DNA from: a virus
Virus record (IMG/VR): IMGVR_UViG_3300031227_000050
Span: 1 to 56,483 of that record
DNA: 56,483 bases
Reading direction: 5' to 3' (one strand)
Under the pieces are notes generated by a model. That model saw only the letters and a program-made list of their open reading frames with translations, did no database searches and was not told the DNA's origin. Positions 9,085 to 17,141 of the stretch are shown here, piece by piece. The stretch's first letter is position 1. Each line of letters begins with the position of its first letter. The translations under genes and the position numbers were made by a program.

Positions 9085-9578
9085 TATGCCATCTCTCTTT
9101 CAGCTTCGTACAAAGAAGCTTTATTTTTTGTGGTTAAAAATTGAATATATAATGCAAATGCCCTTTTGTTTACTGGGGCAAATTTCATAACCCGTTCTCC
9201 GGCATTATGTTTACCATGTTGTCCTTCGGTTAAGCCAATAGGATTAAAAAATCTAGAGTCGGGACCGACCTTAACATAGTATTTAGTTGCTGTACCTACC
9301 CTAGTTACCATTTTTGCCAACGCTTCTGAGCGATTTTCCGCTTCTTCTACGTTACCATTATCAAATTCTACGTCGTCTAGCATAGGTAGAGGGGTGTTAC
9401 CGAAAATCTCTACGGTTTCAAAAAAATCCTCTTTGCCTCTCATTGTAAATACGACAACAGTTCGTTCTTCATCACCAATGTGTTGCTTATTACTCTGTAC
9501 TGCGCTTTGGTGTTTAGTAGTGTGCATAGAGTTGAACATATCTTTTGGACGTACTCTATGTCTGTTTACCTTTTGCAT
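9084..9578 (-). CDS. hypothetical protein
   Basis: A 164-residue soluble protein. It has a basic N-terminus, an acidic middle (DDVEFDNGNVEEAE) and the phrase FFNPIGLTEGQ near residue 110. I do not recognise the family. AAAGGAACG precedes the ATG, and the start overlaps the previous gene by 23 bases. Confidence 0.65.
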   Translation of the reverse strand: MQKVNRHRVRPKDMFNSMHTTKHQSAVQSNKQHIGDEERTVVVFTMRGKEDFFETVEIFGNTPLPMLDDVEFDNGNVEEAENRSEALAKMVTRVGTATKYYVKVGPDSRFFNPIGLTEGQHGKHNAGERVMKFAPVNKRAFALYIQFLTTKNKASLYEAEREMA

Positions 9579-9783
9579 GAATTCGTTCCTTTAGGTTAGT
9601 TAAAAATTGTTTGGTGGCTTCTTGACACTCAGTTAAGCTATCACCACATATAGTAAAAGGTATACTCTCATGATGTTTATCTTTTACCCTTGTGCCCACC
9701 TTACCATCTGGTTGTTTCTCACAAAGCTCATAATAAATTGTAACACAAATCACAGATTGATGAGGAATGTTTGGTTCACTCAT
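9556..9783 (-). CDS. hypothetical small protein
   Basis: A 75-residue soluble protein of unknown function. AAGGAAAAATA precedes the ATG. It overlaps neighbours on both sides (8 and 23 bases), consistent with a packed operon. No motif is evident. Confidence 0.62.
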   Translation of the reverse strand: MSEPNIPHQSVICVTIYYELCEKQPDGKVGTRVKDKHHESIPFTICGDSLTECQEATKQFLTNLKERIHAKGKQT

Positions 9784-10165
9784 TATTTTTCCTTTTATCT
9801 ATACGAGATTGTTTTTCGCTGACTTGAATATGACCCTGACTATCCCTCTTAACCTGTTCCATGCCAGGACCAAGAGGTATTTCCAGTGGTTTGTTTTTAT
9901 ATGCATTGTTTTCACGATGGATACTTGCTTTTTCATCTGCGCTAAGCTTGTTTGCATTTTTATTAGCCATAGAACCTACAGTTTTAGGTGTAATATCAAC
10001 TACATTACAGTTTTCAGCTACATAATTTCTACGTACAGGTTTACGCTTTTTGCAGGAAGAACAGGTAGGTTTTAGTTGGGATACCTCATTCATTGAGGCT
10101 TTTATCTCGAATTGATGACCGCATCCATTATCGTCTGGGTCACATAGGAAAATATATGTGGGCAT
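9776..10165 (-). CDS. FmdB-type zinc ribbon protein
   Basis: A 129-residue protein. It starts MPTYIFLC, then a GCGHQFE segment and a CSSCKKRKPVRR knuckle. This is the regulatory FmdB/zinc-ribbon pattern with four metal cysteines in the first 45 residues. The remainder is polar and probably disordered. I chose the ATG at 10165 because MPTY is the family start; a GTG at 10180 would add five residues. Confidence 0.72.
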   Translation of the reverse strand: MPTYIFLCDPDDNGCGHQFEIKASMNEVSQLKPTCSSCKKRKPVRRNYVAENCNVVDITPKTVGSMANKNANKLSADEKASIHRENNAYKNKPLEIPLGPGMEQVKRDSQGHIQVSEKQSRIDKRKNNE

Positions 10166-10169
10166 TATA

Positions 10170-10265
10170 CTATACACCACTTTCTATGCCAAAAAGTAAT
10201 CCTTCGGCATCAAATAGGGAGTTTCTTGTAAATTTTCTACTAAGTACTTTGTATAAATGGTTCAT
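10170..10265 (-). CDS. possible 31-residue protein
   Basis: A 31-codon frame begins at ATG 10263-10265 and ends with TAG at 10170-10172. It fills an otherwise empty stretch between two genes and overlaps the end of 10240-10443. The C-terminal half reads SLFDAEGLLFGIESGV. No convincing ribosome binding site is visible, so this call is tentative. Confidence 0.35.
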   Translation of the reverse strand: MNHLYKVLSRKFTRNSLFDAEGLLFGIESGV

Positions 10266-10443
10266 CTATACCGGTTACACAATGTGAATAATCACCACTA
10301 CGACGAATAGAATCTATGTTTAATGGATGTCGTTTTGTATCATTCATTTTCATAGGTTTAGCTATAACCTTGGTTTTATCTACCCCTAAGATAGTTAAAC
10401 AACCAAGGGCGGCTAGTTTGAAAAAGTTTCTACGTTCGTTCAT
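10240..10443 (-). CDS. small exported protein with twin-arginine signal
   Basis: A 67-residue protein. The N-terminus MNERRNFFKLAALGCL matches the Tat pattern RRxFxK followed by a short hydrophobic segment. The remaining 45 residues are polar and unrecognised. A Tat signal would send a folded or cofactor-bearing product across the host inner membrane. The start overlaps the HNH gene as ATGA, with AGGAATAA upstream. Confidence 0.62.
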   Translation of the reverse strand: MNERRNFFKLAALGCLTILGVDKTKVIAKPMKMNDTKRHPLNIDSIRRSGDYSHCVTGIDEPFIQST

Positions 10444-11111
10444 GATTTATTCCTATTAAGTAAGTGTTTGTAAATAGGTGTAAGATATGGCACCCATTCT
10501 TCTGGAATTTGCATCCAAGGAGATATGCCTAAAATAAACTGGGCGGGATTAAGTTCCTTAACAGGTCTAAGTAACTTCATGCCTGCTTGTTTGGGTGTTC
10601 TATCAGCCTTTTTACGGTTACACAAGATACAACATGTTACAATGTTGGTCCAGTTGGTTGGCGTTCCTTTATAGTGATTCCTTTTCCATACAGCCCTAGG
10701 AATAACATGGTCATAGGTTAACTCAGAGGTATGTTCTAGTTTACCACAGTATTGACAGGTTAACTGGTCCCTGATAAATACATTCTTGCGGGAAAATGGA
10801 ATTTTGTTGCGGTTTTGTCTGATATATTTTGGACATCTAACTACGGCGGGCATAGGATATTTCCTGGTACTACCCTGAATGAAGTCGTCCTTATAAAAAT
10901 CAATGACCTCTAATCCATTTGCAGGATTATCCTGATTCATCATTGACAAAACAATACCACGCTGCCAACCGATTAATCCTAATGGAGTATAATCAGCGTT
11001 TAAAACTAATGCCTTACGATGTTGAGGCTTTTTACTGTCACAGTGTTGCTCAACTGGTTTAGTCCGCTGCTTTGTCTCTATCTGCTTTTGCTTCCTCTTT
11101 TTCTTTGACAT
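10440..11111 (-). CDS. HNH endonuclease
   Basis: A 223-residue protein. A central CQYCGK pair, the HVIPR histidine and the later CILCNRKK pair form an HNH nuclease core. The N-terminal phrase KALVLNADYTPLGL is typical of a widespread bacterial/phage HNH family. It is probably a free-standing DNA endonuclease; whether homing or packaging-related is not clear. GGAGGACTATA precedes ATG at 11111. Confidence 0.8.
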   Translation of the reverse strand: MSKKKRKQKQIETKQRTKPVEQHCDSKKPQHRKALVLNADYTPLGLIGWQRGIVLSMMNQDNPANGLEVIDFYKDDFIQGSTRKYPMPAVVRCPKYIRQNRNKIPFSRKNVFIRDQLTCQYCGKLEHTSELTYDHVIPRAVWKRNHYKGTPTNWTNIVTCCILCNRKKADRTPKQAGMKLLRPVKELNPAQFILGISPWMQIPEEWVPYLTPIYKHLLNRNKS

Positions 11112-11802
11112 TATAGTCCTCCACGGCTTTAACAATTACCTCAACAAGTGGGCTTCTAATAATATCCTCATTGGTTAGCTCTACAAGGCCAACCTCGCCC
11201 ACACCATTCAAAATACGCATATATTTTTCAAGTCCGCCCGAACGATGGGCTTCCAAATCTGTTTGTGATATATCACCAGTAAGTACCATGGTACTATTGT
11301 TACCTATTCTGGTTAGCAACATAGTAATTTGTTCAAATGTAGCATTCTGACATTCATCAGCTATAATAAAGCTGTTGTGTAAACTGCGCCCTCTCATGTA
11401 GGCAAATGGAAGTACCTCTATTTGATTACCATTTAACATTCTTTGAATATCAGCTAAGCTACAGTATACATTTAACTCATCATAGATAGGTCTCATGTAT
11501 GGGTCGGATTTTTGTTGTATATCACCAGGTAAAAAGCCTGTGTTTTCTCCTGCCTGAACAAATGGCCTAGTTATAATGATTCTGTCGCATTGTTTTTTAG
11601 CTAATCGTATAATAGCGGAGGCAACAGCAATGTGAGTTTTACCAGTACCGGCGGGTCCAACACAAAATGTTATACCATGTTGATTAATTGTTTTGATGTA
11701 ATGTTTTTGATTATTAGTTTTACCAGTAAGGTGGTATTTTTTCAATGTTAAATCATTACTGATTGGTTTACGCTTTGGCTTTAGTGGTCTAGGCGGCATC
11801 AT
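11059..11802 (-). CDS. phoH: PhoH-like ATPase
   Basis: A 247-residue P-loop protein. GPAGTGKTHIAVA is Walker A, IIITRPFVQAGENTGFLPG is a PhoH signature, and FIIADECQN is Walker B. PhoH-type ATPases are common in phages; they are linked to phosphate stress in bacteria and some have helicase or RNase-linked roles. AAGGAAACACC precedes the ATG at 11802. Confidence 0.88.
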   Translation of the reverse strand: MMPPRPLKPKRKPISNDLTLKKYHLTGKTNNQKHYIKTINQHGITFCVGPAGTGKTHIAVASAIIRLAKKQCDRIIITRPFVQAGENTGFLPGDIQQKSDPYMRPIYDELNVYCSLADIQRMLNGNQIEVLPFAYMRGRSLHNSFIIADECQNATFEQITMLLTRIGNNSTMVLTGDISQTDLEAHRSGGLEKYMRILNGVGEVGLVELTNEDIIRSPLVEVIVKAVEDYNVKEKEEAKADRDKAAD

Positions 11803-11811
11803 GGTGTTTCC

Positions 11812-14800
11812 TTATACTAAAATACAGGCCCCTCCAGCACAGGCAATTTCTTGCTCTGGCTGAGTTTCGTCTTGTTCTTCAATCATGGTTGTATAATCTA
11901 CAGGTTTAATACTATCTACTAGGTCGCAATATAACTTCCAATTGTATACATCTTTCATACAATATGTTAGTCTTTTTAGGTCACCATCAAAATACTTAAT
12001 GGCAAACTTGTTCATTTTCTCCACCATAGCACACTGTTTGGCAATTTTCATCCAAAAGGCAGAGTCTCCACCTCCATTAGTACTAATCTTAGTATTGAGC
12101 TTATCATATAGTGTAATATCACATGCTTTCCATAGGTTATCACAGGCATCTAACGCTATTTCTATCAAACCGGAGGTCCATAAGGCAGCATCTCCATATT
12201 CTCTTACAATCTCTCTTGCTGTATACACCGCAGTAAATGGAGCTTGGGCATAATCTTTGTCGCCACTCTGAGGCAATAAGGCAACACCACAAAAATACCG
12301 TTTGTTTTTGTAGATAAAATCAGCTACTTCGACCCATTCAGTTGGGGTAACAGTGATAGTATTTGATACATTATGACTGAGCCACGATTGTGTACATAGT
12401 TTTTTGTTTTTACCGGAATTAACCCAGTTACCCTGTGTGCTTTTAACAATGTCTAGTAATGCCAAGGCGGGCATTTGGTTCTTAGTTTTGGCACCATCAG
12501 GTACTTCAATAGGAAAGATGATAATATCATCAGTATCGTTAGCCGACCATACTGAACGAGTGCAGGCTTGTTGGTTGGTAGCTCTAAAATGTTGGTAAGG
12601 ATTCTCAGCTCTATTAGCTTGTAAAATACGTAAGTATCTTTTTGAATGGTGGGGGTGTAAGCTGGATGATGTACCTAATAGACACGATGATGTGCCCTCT
12701 GGTTTCATACAAGTAGTACGGGCAGCTTGATTAACTCCAATTATCTTAGCAAATGCTTTATTAGTATCAACTATGGTTTTAGCAACCGTACGTTGATTAG
12801 TAGGATTAAGTACTATGTCAAAATTTTCCATAGCTCCGGTCATAGATACGCCGAGTAGAGCTTCCCGCTGGAATATTGCTTGGGACCAGGATGTGAGGTA
12901 CTCAAGCCTGGTAAATCCTGCTTGGAGAGTACCGATAATAGCTGCCGCTCTACCTCTCTCATTAAAGTCTGCGATATCCTTGATAGTTGCGCAATTGATG
13001 GTCGAAAGGTTACATCCCTGCCATCCAGATTCAAGACCCATTTCGGTTGGTAGCGCTTTATATCCCATTCCATCATATGTCTCCATATACTTGTCATATT
13101 TCGCTTGGTCAACAATGTAATATGCCCACATGCCAATTTCAGCACATGGATTTATCAACATTTCTAAATCGTCGGTCCAAATGAAACCGGGCTCACCATG
13201 TTCTTTAACATGTTCTAATATAGCTAAGAATTCTTCCTTGGTTGTCTTGTTACGTAATAACATAACAGAATTATTTGAGCGTGCTCGCTGCCCATTTTCT
13301 TCTTTCCAGTTGCCCGTTTTGGCAGTCATCATCTCATGGTCGTCGGCCGAAAACAAACATATTGTGGATGAATTATGAACTAATATTCCATTACATAAAA
13401 AACAGCTTTCTTGTTCTACCTCGATATCATACGTGTCAATAGCATTATTTTGCTCAATGCTTAAAACACGAATAGGAACTATGTGTTGATTATGATAATA
13501 TTTATCGGCTACCCAACCAGTCATTCTTTTGTTATTTGTAGACCAAGAATGTCTCAGCCCTTTTGGATACGGCTTAGAAAACCATTTAGCCGGAAAACAA
13601 TTTGATGTTTTTTTATCGTGGGTTATTCTAGGTATTTTAGTTGCAAATCTATATTTAGATACAAACTCGATATACTGTTGTAGGTCTAGTTTGTTTAGAA
13701 TACTCACATGGTATTGGTCTTTCCAATTTGGTTTACCTTGATTACATTTCCATGTAGATACAGCTTTTAATTGTATCCTACTGATAATACCACAGCTTAA
13801 TAATAAAGATTGTAATTGTTTAGCAAAGTCTTCATAAATAGTACATGTTACACAGAAGGGTTTAACTTTTACCGAACCATCTGCATCTACTACACCTTGA
13901 ATATATGCCATTCTTATGTTTACAGAAGCCTTTTTAACAAAATCTGGTATATTAATAGGTGTATTAGGTTGTTTGATATGTGTATGAAAGTAGGTAGCTA
14001 ATTGCTTACTTTTTACTCTAACCCTATAATAATGGTCTTCGTGTGGTCTGTGTTGAACGGTTACATTTACACCAAATCTTGTCAATTGTTGGGCTACATC
14101 AACTGCTTGTTGTTTGTGTTCCTCAGCAACAGCTACAGACAAAGCCCCACTGTTATGGGTTAACTTAACATAGCCATCTCCATGAAATATTCCTAAAAAC
14201 CATGCCATTTTTTCATCTAATGGTGGTATAACAATATTTTTACATGTAGTTGAACGGGCTGGTTTTATATACTTAAAACTTGGTAGTCGTGTTGTGTTAT
14301 TGTGGTTATCAGCACGACGAATACTATATAGGTAATCGTCATCTGTTAAGTTTTTAGCATATTTCCAAGTAAATTGACCATCATAACTGTTTAACACAGC
14401 TACTCTATGATTTGGGGTACATTTTATAGTTCCATTTTGATGTTTTATTGTAACACAATTTTGTTTACCTTGACTAAAAGTGTTAATTACCCTTTTCCAT
14501 CCATTAGGTGTTGATACATAATCTCCAATGGTTACATCTTGTATATCTTTATATCCTTGTTCTTTGATTAAAACCTTTTCATCTTGTGCTATACATCTCC
14601 TAACACCACCACTTAAAACTGCATCGGATATATGCATAACAATATCATAGCAGTCTATAGGGCGTAATCTTTTTCTACCTTCTTGGTAACGACAACGTCT
14701 TAATAGAGCATCAATACGTATAATAGCACTTCTTAACCCGTTTGGCCCCGGCGCTTTGCCAACACCTGAACTTAGAAAAGAACCAGCAGGTCTAATTTGA

Positions 14801-15345
14801 GAATAATCAAAAACAACTTCGCCACATTTAGCATATTTTTCGTAAGCAGGGTCTATAACTACATCTAGGTGATTACTTAATAACACCCCAATGGTGTCAG
14901 CCCAACCCTCAATGGTATCGGGAACAACAAATGTTTCCTGATGAGAGAGAATTTCGCGCCTAAAACCAGGGAGTCTATCTACGTGTTGTTTTTGTACTGA
15001 AAATCCAGTCCCACAACCACATAATAATAACCAAAAACATTCTTGGAAAAATCGTGGTCTATCACAATAGGAACTCACACAATTATATATTCTAGCGTTC
15101 TTTTTTAGTGCTGGTGTGCCCCCAAATTGTAATGCTCTCTGTGACCCTAACACTTTCTTCTTGAGCATCATGTCGTATGCCCAGTTTATCTCTTCATCTA
15201 TACCTTTATCGTTGTAAAATTCCAACATCATATCGCGCACTCGATATACTGCTTCTTTCCAAGTCTCTCTGCGCTTCTCTTTGGCAATCCATCTGGCATA
15301 TTTAGATACAAGAGTATAATTCATTAATTCTGGTAAAGCTGACAC
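11812..15345 (-). CDS. class II (B12-dependent) ribonucleotide reductase with intein
   Basis: A 1177-residue precursor. The extein (769 residues) resembles monomeric adenosylcobalamin-dependent ribonucleoside-triphosphate reductase. It has NPCAEI with the thiyl cysteine near residue 734 and a C-terminal CAGGAC pair (1169 and 1174) that would re-reduce the active site. An intein of 408 residues sits after SGGVRR (residues 251-658) and is followed by SSTICLF. The enzyme converts NTPs to dNTPs without oxygen dependence. The start is GTG at 15345 behind AAGGAG. Confidence 0.88.
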   Translation of the reverse strand: MSALPELMNYTLVSKYARWIAKEKRRETWKEAVYRVRDMMLEFYNDKGIDEEINWAYDMMLKKKVLGSQRALQFGGTPALKKNARIYNCVSSYCDRPRFFQECFWLLLCGCGTGFSVQKQHVDRLPGFRREILSHQETFVVPDTIEGWADTIGVLLSNHLDVVIDPAYEKYAKCGEVVFDYSQIRPAGSFLSSGVGKAPGPNGLRSAIIRIDALLRRCRYQEGRKRLRPIDCYDIVMHISDAVLSGGVRRCIAQDEKVLIKEQGYKDIQDVTIGDYVSTPNGWKRVINTFSQGKQNCVTIKHQNGTIKCTPNHRVAVLNSYDGQFTWKYAKNLTDDDYLYSIRRADNHNNTTRLPSFKYIKPARSTTCKNIVIPPLDEKMAWFLGIFHGDGYVKLTHNSGALSVAVAEEHKQQAVDVAQQLTRFGVNVTVQHRPHEDHYYRVRVKSKQLATYFHTHIKQPNTPINIPDFVKKASVNIRMAYIQGVVDADGSVKVKPFCVTCTIYEDFAKQLQSLLLSCGIISRIQLKAVSTWKCNQGKPNWKDQYHVSILNKLDLQQYIEFVSKYRFATKIPRITHDKKTSNCFPAKWFSKPYPKGLRHSWSTNNKRMTGWVADKYYHNQHIVPIRVLSIEQNNAIDTYDIEVEQESCFLCNGILVHNSSTICLFSADDHEMMTAKTGNWKEENGQRARSNNSVMLLRNKTTKEEFLAILEHVKEHGEPGFIWTDDLEMLINPCAEIGMWAYYIVDQAKYDKYMETYDGMGYKALPTEMGLESGWQGCNLSTINCATIKDIADFNERGRAAAIIGTLQAGFTRLEYLTSWSQAIFQREALLGVSMTGAMENFDIVLNPTNQRTVAKTIVDTNKAFAKIIGVNQAARTTCMKPEGTSSCLLGTSSSLHPHHSKRYLRILQANRAENPYQHFRATNQQACTRSVWSANDTDDIIIFPIEVPDGAKTKNQMPALALLDIVKSTQGNWVNSGKNKKLCTQSWLSHNVSNTITVTPTEWVEVADFIYKNKRYFCGVALLPQSGDKDYAQAPFTAVYTAREIVREYGDAALWTSGLIEIALDACDNLWKACDITLYDKLNTKISTNGGGDSAFWMKIAKQCAMVEKMNKFAIKYFDGDLKRLTYCMKDVYNWKLYCDLVDSIKPVDYTTMIEEQDETQPEQEIACAGGACILV
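13372..14595 (-). mobile_element. intein with LAGLIDADG homing endonuclease in ribonucleotide reductase
   Basis: Codons 251-658 of the reductase. The N-terminal splice block starts with Cys (CIAQDEKVLI) and block B is CTPNHRVAV. The two dodecapeptide motifs are LGIFHGDGYV and IQGVVDADGSV. The C-terminal block ends FLCNGILVHN before Ser+1. The segment interrupts the conserved GGVRR-SST sequence. Splicing and homing residues look intact, so it is probably active. Confidence 0.9.
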
Positions 15346-15353
15346 TTAATTGG

Positions 15354-15614
15354 TTACTCCTTGTTGATTTGTTTGAGAATTTTCTCGGCTTCTTTGTTGG
15401 TGGGTAATTGTTCGTTCTTCCTTGCTCTATGATGTTTCTTTCTTTTGGGCTTACCAACCATTTTTTGCCAAAAATCAGCAATCTTTGCGCCATCGTGGTG
15501 CTTTAAAGACTTAGTCCTACCTGTTGGGTCACCTTTATAGTCACGAATTTGTACTACTAATTCAAAGTCACTACCAACCTCTTCCTGCCCACTACCAATA
15601 TCTAGTTGAGACAT
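15354..15614 (-). CDS. hypothetical small protein
   Basis: An 86-residue polar protein. It starts MSQLDIGSGQEEVGSDFELV and ends in a basic, lysine-rich tail. I do not recognise it. AAAGGAAACACAC precedes the ATG, and the gene lies nine bases before the reductase gene, whose ribosome binding site falls in its last codons. It sits just downstream of the terminator at 15644-15670. Confidence 0.65.
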   Translation of the reverse strand: MSQLDIGSGQEEVGSDFELVVQIRDYKGDPTGRTKSLKHHDGAKIADFWQKMVGKPKRKKHHRARKNEQLPTNKEAEKILKQINKE

Positions 15615-15643
15615 GTGTGTTTCCTTTGTCCAATGTAATGAAG

Positions 15644-15670
15644 AAAAACCCGCCCATGGTGGACGGGTTT
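15644..15670 (-). terminator. intrinsic terminator
   Basis: On the minus strand a 10-base-pair stem (AAACCCGTCC with GGGCGGGTTT, one G-U pair) closes the five-base loop ACCAT and runs into TTTTT. It would stop transcription of the structured region to its right before the 15354-15614 gene and the reductase, or act as an attenuator for them. Confidence 0.8.
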
Positions 15671-15934
15671 GTGATTTTTAAGCGACACTGTGAATTAATT
15701 ACTCTTACGCAGAGTATTTGTGTGACGGTGTTCTTTGAATTGTTTGTTTTTATTGATTGCAATTAAATTATAATTAAACCTATTGAAAGAACACACCTAG
15801 ATAAGTCGAAGAGGTGTCGCTTTAACGAACCGTAGTAAAAACGATGGAATGAGTGGATGAACTCCTTCAATGGAAGGAATGACGCCCTGAACTCCATCGT
15901 TAAGGATTCATTGATTTATACTCCGACATATGTA
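15671..15934 (-). ncRNA. candidate structured noncoding RNA or leader upstream of the reductase genes
   Basis: No protein gene fits this interval. Two perfect nine-base inverted repeats nest within it (15680-15688 with 15814-15822, and 15728-15736 with 15786-15794), and a hairpin lies at 15700-15716. Together they form a three-way junction. A repeat-family A element lies at 15842-15899. A TATAAT-like box lies just upstream at about 15936, and an intrinsic terminator follows at 15644-15670. An alternative hairpin (15793-15798 with 15812-15817) would compete with both long stems. Confidence 0.55.
15842..15900 (-). repeat. repeat family A, copy 1 (double stem with symmetric internal loop)
   Basis: On the minus strand an outer stem ACGATGGA/TCCATCGT encloses two copies of GTTCA-N5-TCAT that face each other around an inner stem TCCTTC/GAAGGA. 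Related copies lie at 37028-37085 and 40058-40120. The outer and inner stems change sequence between copies but remain paired. Confidence 0.7.
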
Positions 15935-15945
15935 TTATACACCGT
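15935..15945 (-). promoter_or_regulatory. weak promoter candidate
   Basis: A TATAAT box overlaps the dCMP deaminase stop codon (GGTGTATAAT). A TTTACT hexamer 17 bases upstream is a partial -35 match. If used, it would produce the structured RNA that ends at the 15644-15670 terminator. The -35 match is poor, so confidence is low. Confidence 0.35.
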
Positions 15946-16480
15946 TGATGACAGTTAGTAAACTATCGGGAACTTTGATTTCTCGGATTTTTGGTCCATT
16001 TCCATAAGTAATATATTGAAATTGTCTATAGAATATATCGTTATCTTTATCAAGGTTAGTACGAGCACCGGCTATGATAACGACTTCTTTTATTCCACAT
16101 TGATATAGGTATTGTATACAATATTTACATGGTCTATGGGTGCAATAACATACACTGTTTAGTGTTGCCCTTCCTAATCGAGCGCAATTAAGAATTGCAT
16201 TATGTTCTGCATGTATCATCCAAAGATATTTGTCAGGGCGTACGTTAGGTAGGGCATAATCGCGCGCACCTCTAACATATCCGTTATATCCAGTGGTAAG
16301 AATAGTTTTACCTACTGGTTCTACTAAAACAGCCCCAACTTTAGTTTGAGAGTCAGGGCTTCTTCTTGCTGCTAAAAGTGCATGTCCCATGAATTGTTCA
16401 TCCCATGAGGGTAGAGAAACATCTTCATGTTTAGTAAACATTTCGGACTTAGCCAAAATTTCCCACGGAAAATCATCCAT
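15935..16480 (-). CDS. dCMP deaminase
   Basis: A 181-residue zinc-dependent deaminase. The metal and catalytic motif HAEHNAIL lies near residue 94, and the second motif HRPCKYC near residue 115. The SQTKVGAVLV segment and later IIAGARTN also fit the family. The enzyme makes dUMP from dCMP for thymidylate synthase, which is encoded at 21639-22628. AAAGGACAAGT precedes ATG at 16480; the longer frame to 16582 would run through a tRNA gene. Confidence 0.85.
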   Translation of the reverse strand: MDDFPWEILAKSEMFTKHEDVSLPSWDEQFMGHALLAARRSPDSQTKVGAVLVEPVGKTILTTGYNGYVRGARDYALPNVRPDKYLWMIHAEHNAILNCARLGRATLNSVCYCTHRPCKYCIQYLYQCGIKEVVIIAGARTNLDKDNDIFYRQFQYITYGNGPKIREIKVPDSLLTVINGV

Positions 16481-16506
16481 ACTTGTCCTTTCGATTAAAT
16501 AGTAAG

Positions 16507-16588
16507 TGGGTGAGGGGGGATTCGAACCCCCACGCCTTTCGGCACGACATTCTAAGTGTCGCATGTATACCAGTTTCATCACACACCC
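16507..16588 (-). tRNA. tRNA-Leu (anticodon TAG)
   Basis: A class II cloverleaf of 82 bases. The anticodon arm is CGACA-CTTAGAA-TGTCG, the variable arm is long (TGCCGAAAGGCG) and the T arm is GGGGG-TTCGAAT-CCCCC. The acceptor pairs except at one U-U position. No CCA is encoded. The upstream HNH gene ends inside its first bases. Confidence 0.85.
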
Positions 16589-17085
16589 TTATAATATTTC
16601 AACACCTCATCAATATTTAAAGTATGTTCTATCGCGTGACAATTACGGCACAACAACATACATTTTTGTATTTCCTGTTCTAGGATTTTCCATGACATTG
16701 CGTGCCAATGGGCAGCTAAATTAAAAGATTTATTAGATGAGTCAATATGATGAAATGTTAATGTCCTAATATCTTTATTCCCACAATGTATACATTGTCC
16801 TCCTAAGAACTCAATAGCACGTAACCTGTTTTTATATCTAGTATAACGATTCCTACATACTGAACAAACATCATTTTTAGTCCAAGAAAATTCTTTACTA
16901 CAGATAGGACATATTTTAGTAGTAATCCTATTATTTGTTGCTACTTCTCGACGTAGTTTGTATCCTGCTTTTGAATTGAAAGGTGAGCAGTCTAAACAAT
17001 AACTACGACTTTTTAATATTCTGATTTTTCCATCTATTTTCACACGATATGGAAAATTATTGTGACACTTTTTACACTTAGGCAT
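16579..17085 (-). CDS. HNH homing-type endonuclease with zinc knuckles
   Basis: A 168-residue protein. It carries four cysteine pairs (CKKC, CLDC, CPIC, CSVC, CIHC), the HNH core TFHHIDSSNKSFN, and the final CRNCHAIEH. This matches free-standing HNH endonucleases common in phages. AAAGGAGGG precedes ATG at 17085. The stop codon TGA lies within the first ten bases of tRNA-Leu, so the gene abuts and overlaps a tRNA, a frequent target for such selfish genes. Confidence 0.8.
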   Translation of the reverse strand: MPKCKKCHNNFPYRVKIDGKIRILKSRSYCLDCSPFNSKAGYKLRREVATNNRITTKICPICSKEFSWTKNDVCSVCRNRYTRYKNRLRAIEFLGGQCIHCGNKDIRTLTFHHIDSSNKSFNLAAHWHAMSWKILEQEIQKCMLLCRNCHAIEHTLNIDEVLKYYKGV

Positions 17086-17141
17086 AAATATACCCTCCTT
17101 TAGTATACTATACACCAATGTCTACTTAAACGCTACAAAAT

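Noticed and set aside
15680-15822. Cobalamin riboswitch upstream of the class II reductase
   Set aside because: The conserved B12-box sequence and the expected pseudoknot are not visible. I kept the region as an unassigned structured RNA.
15842-15900. Hammerhead ribozyme in repeat A
   Set aside because: The conserved core CUGAnGA and GAAA strands are absent in both orientations.
16481-16582. N-terminal extension of dCMP deaminase
   Set aside because: The extension crosses tRNA-Leu; the ATG at 16480 has a clear AAAGGA site and a family-like start.
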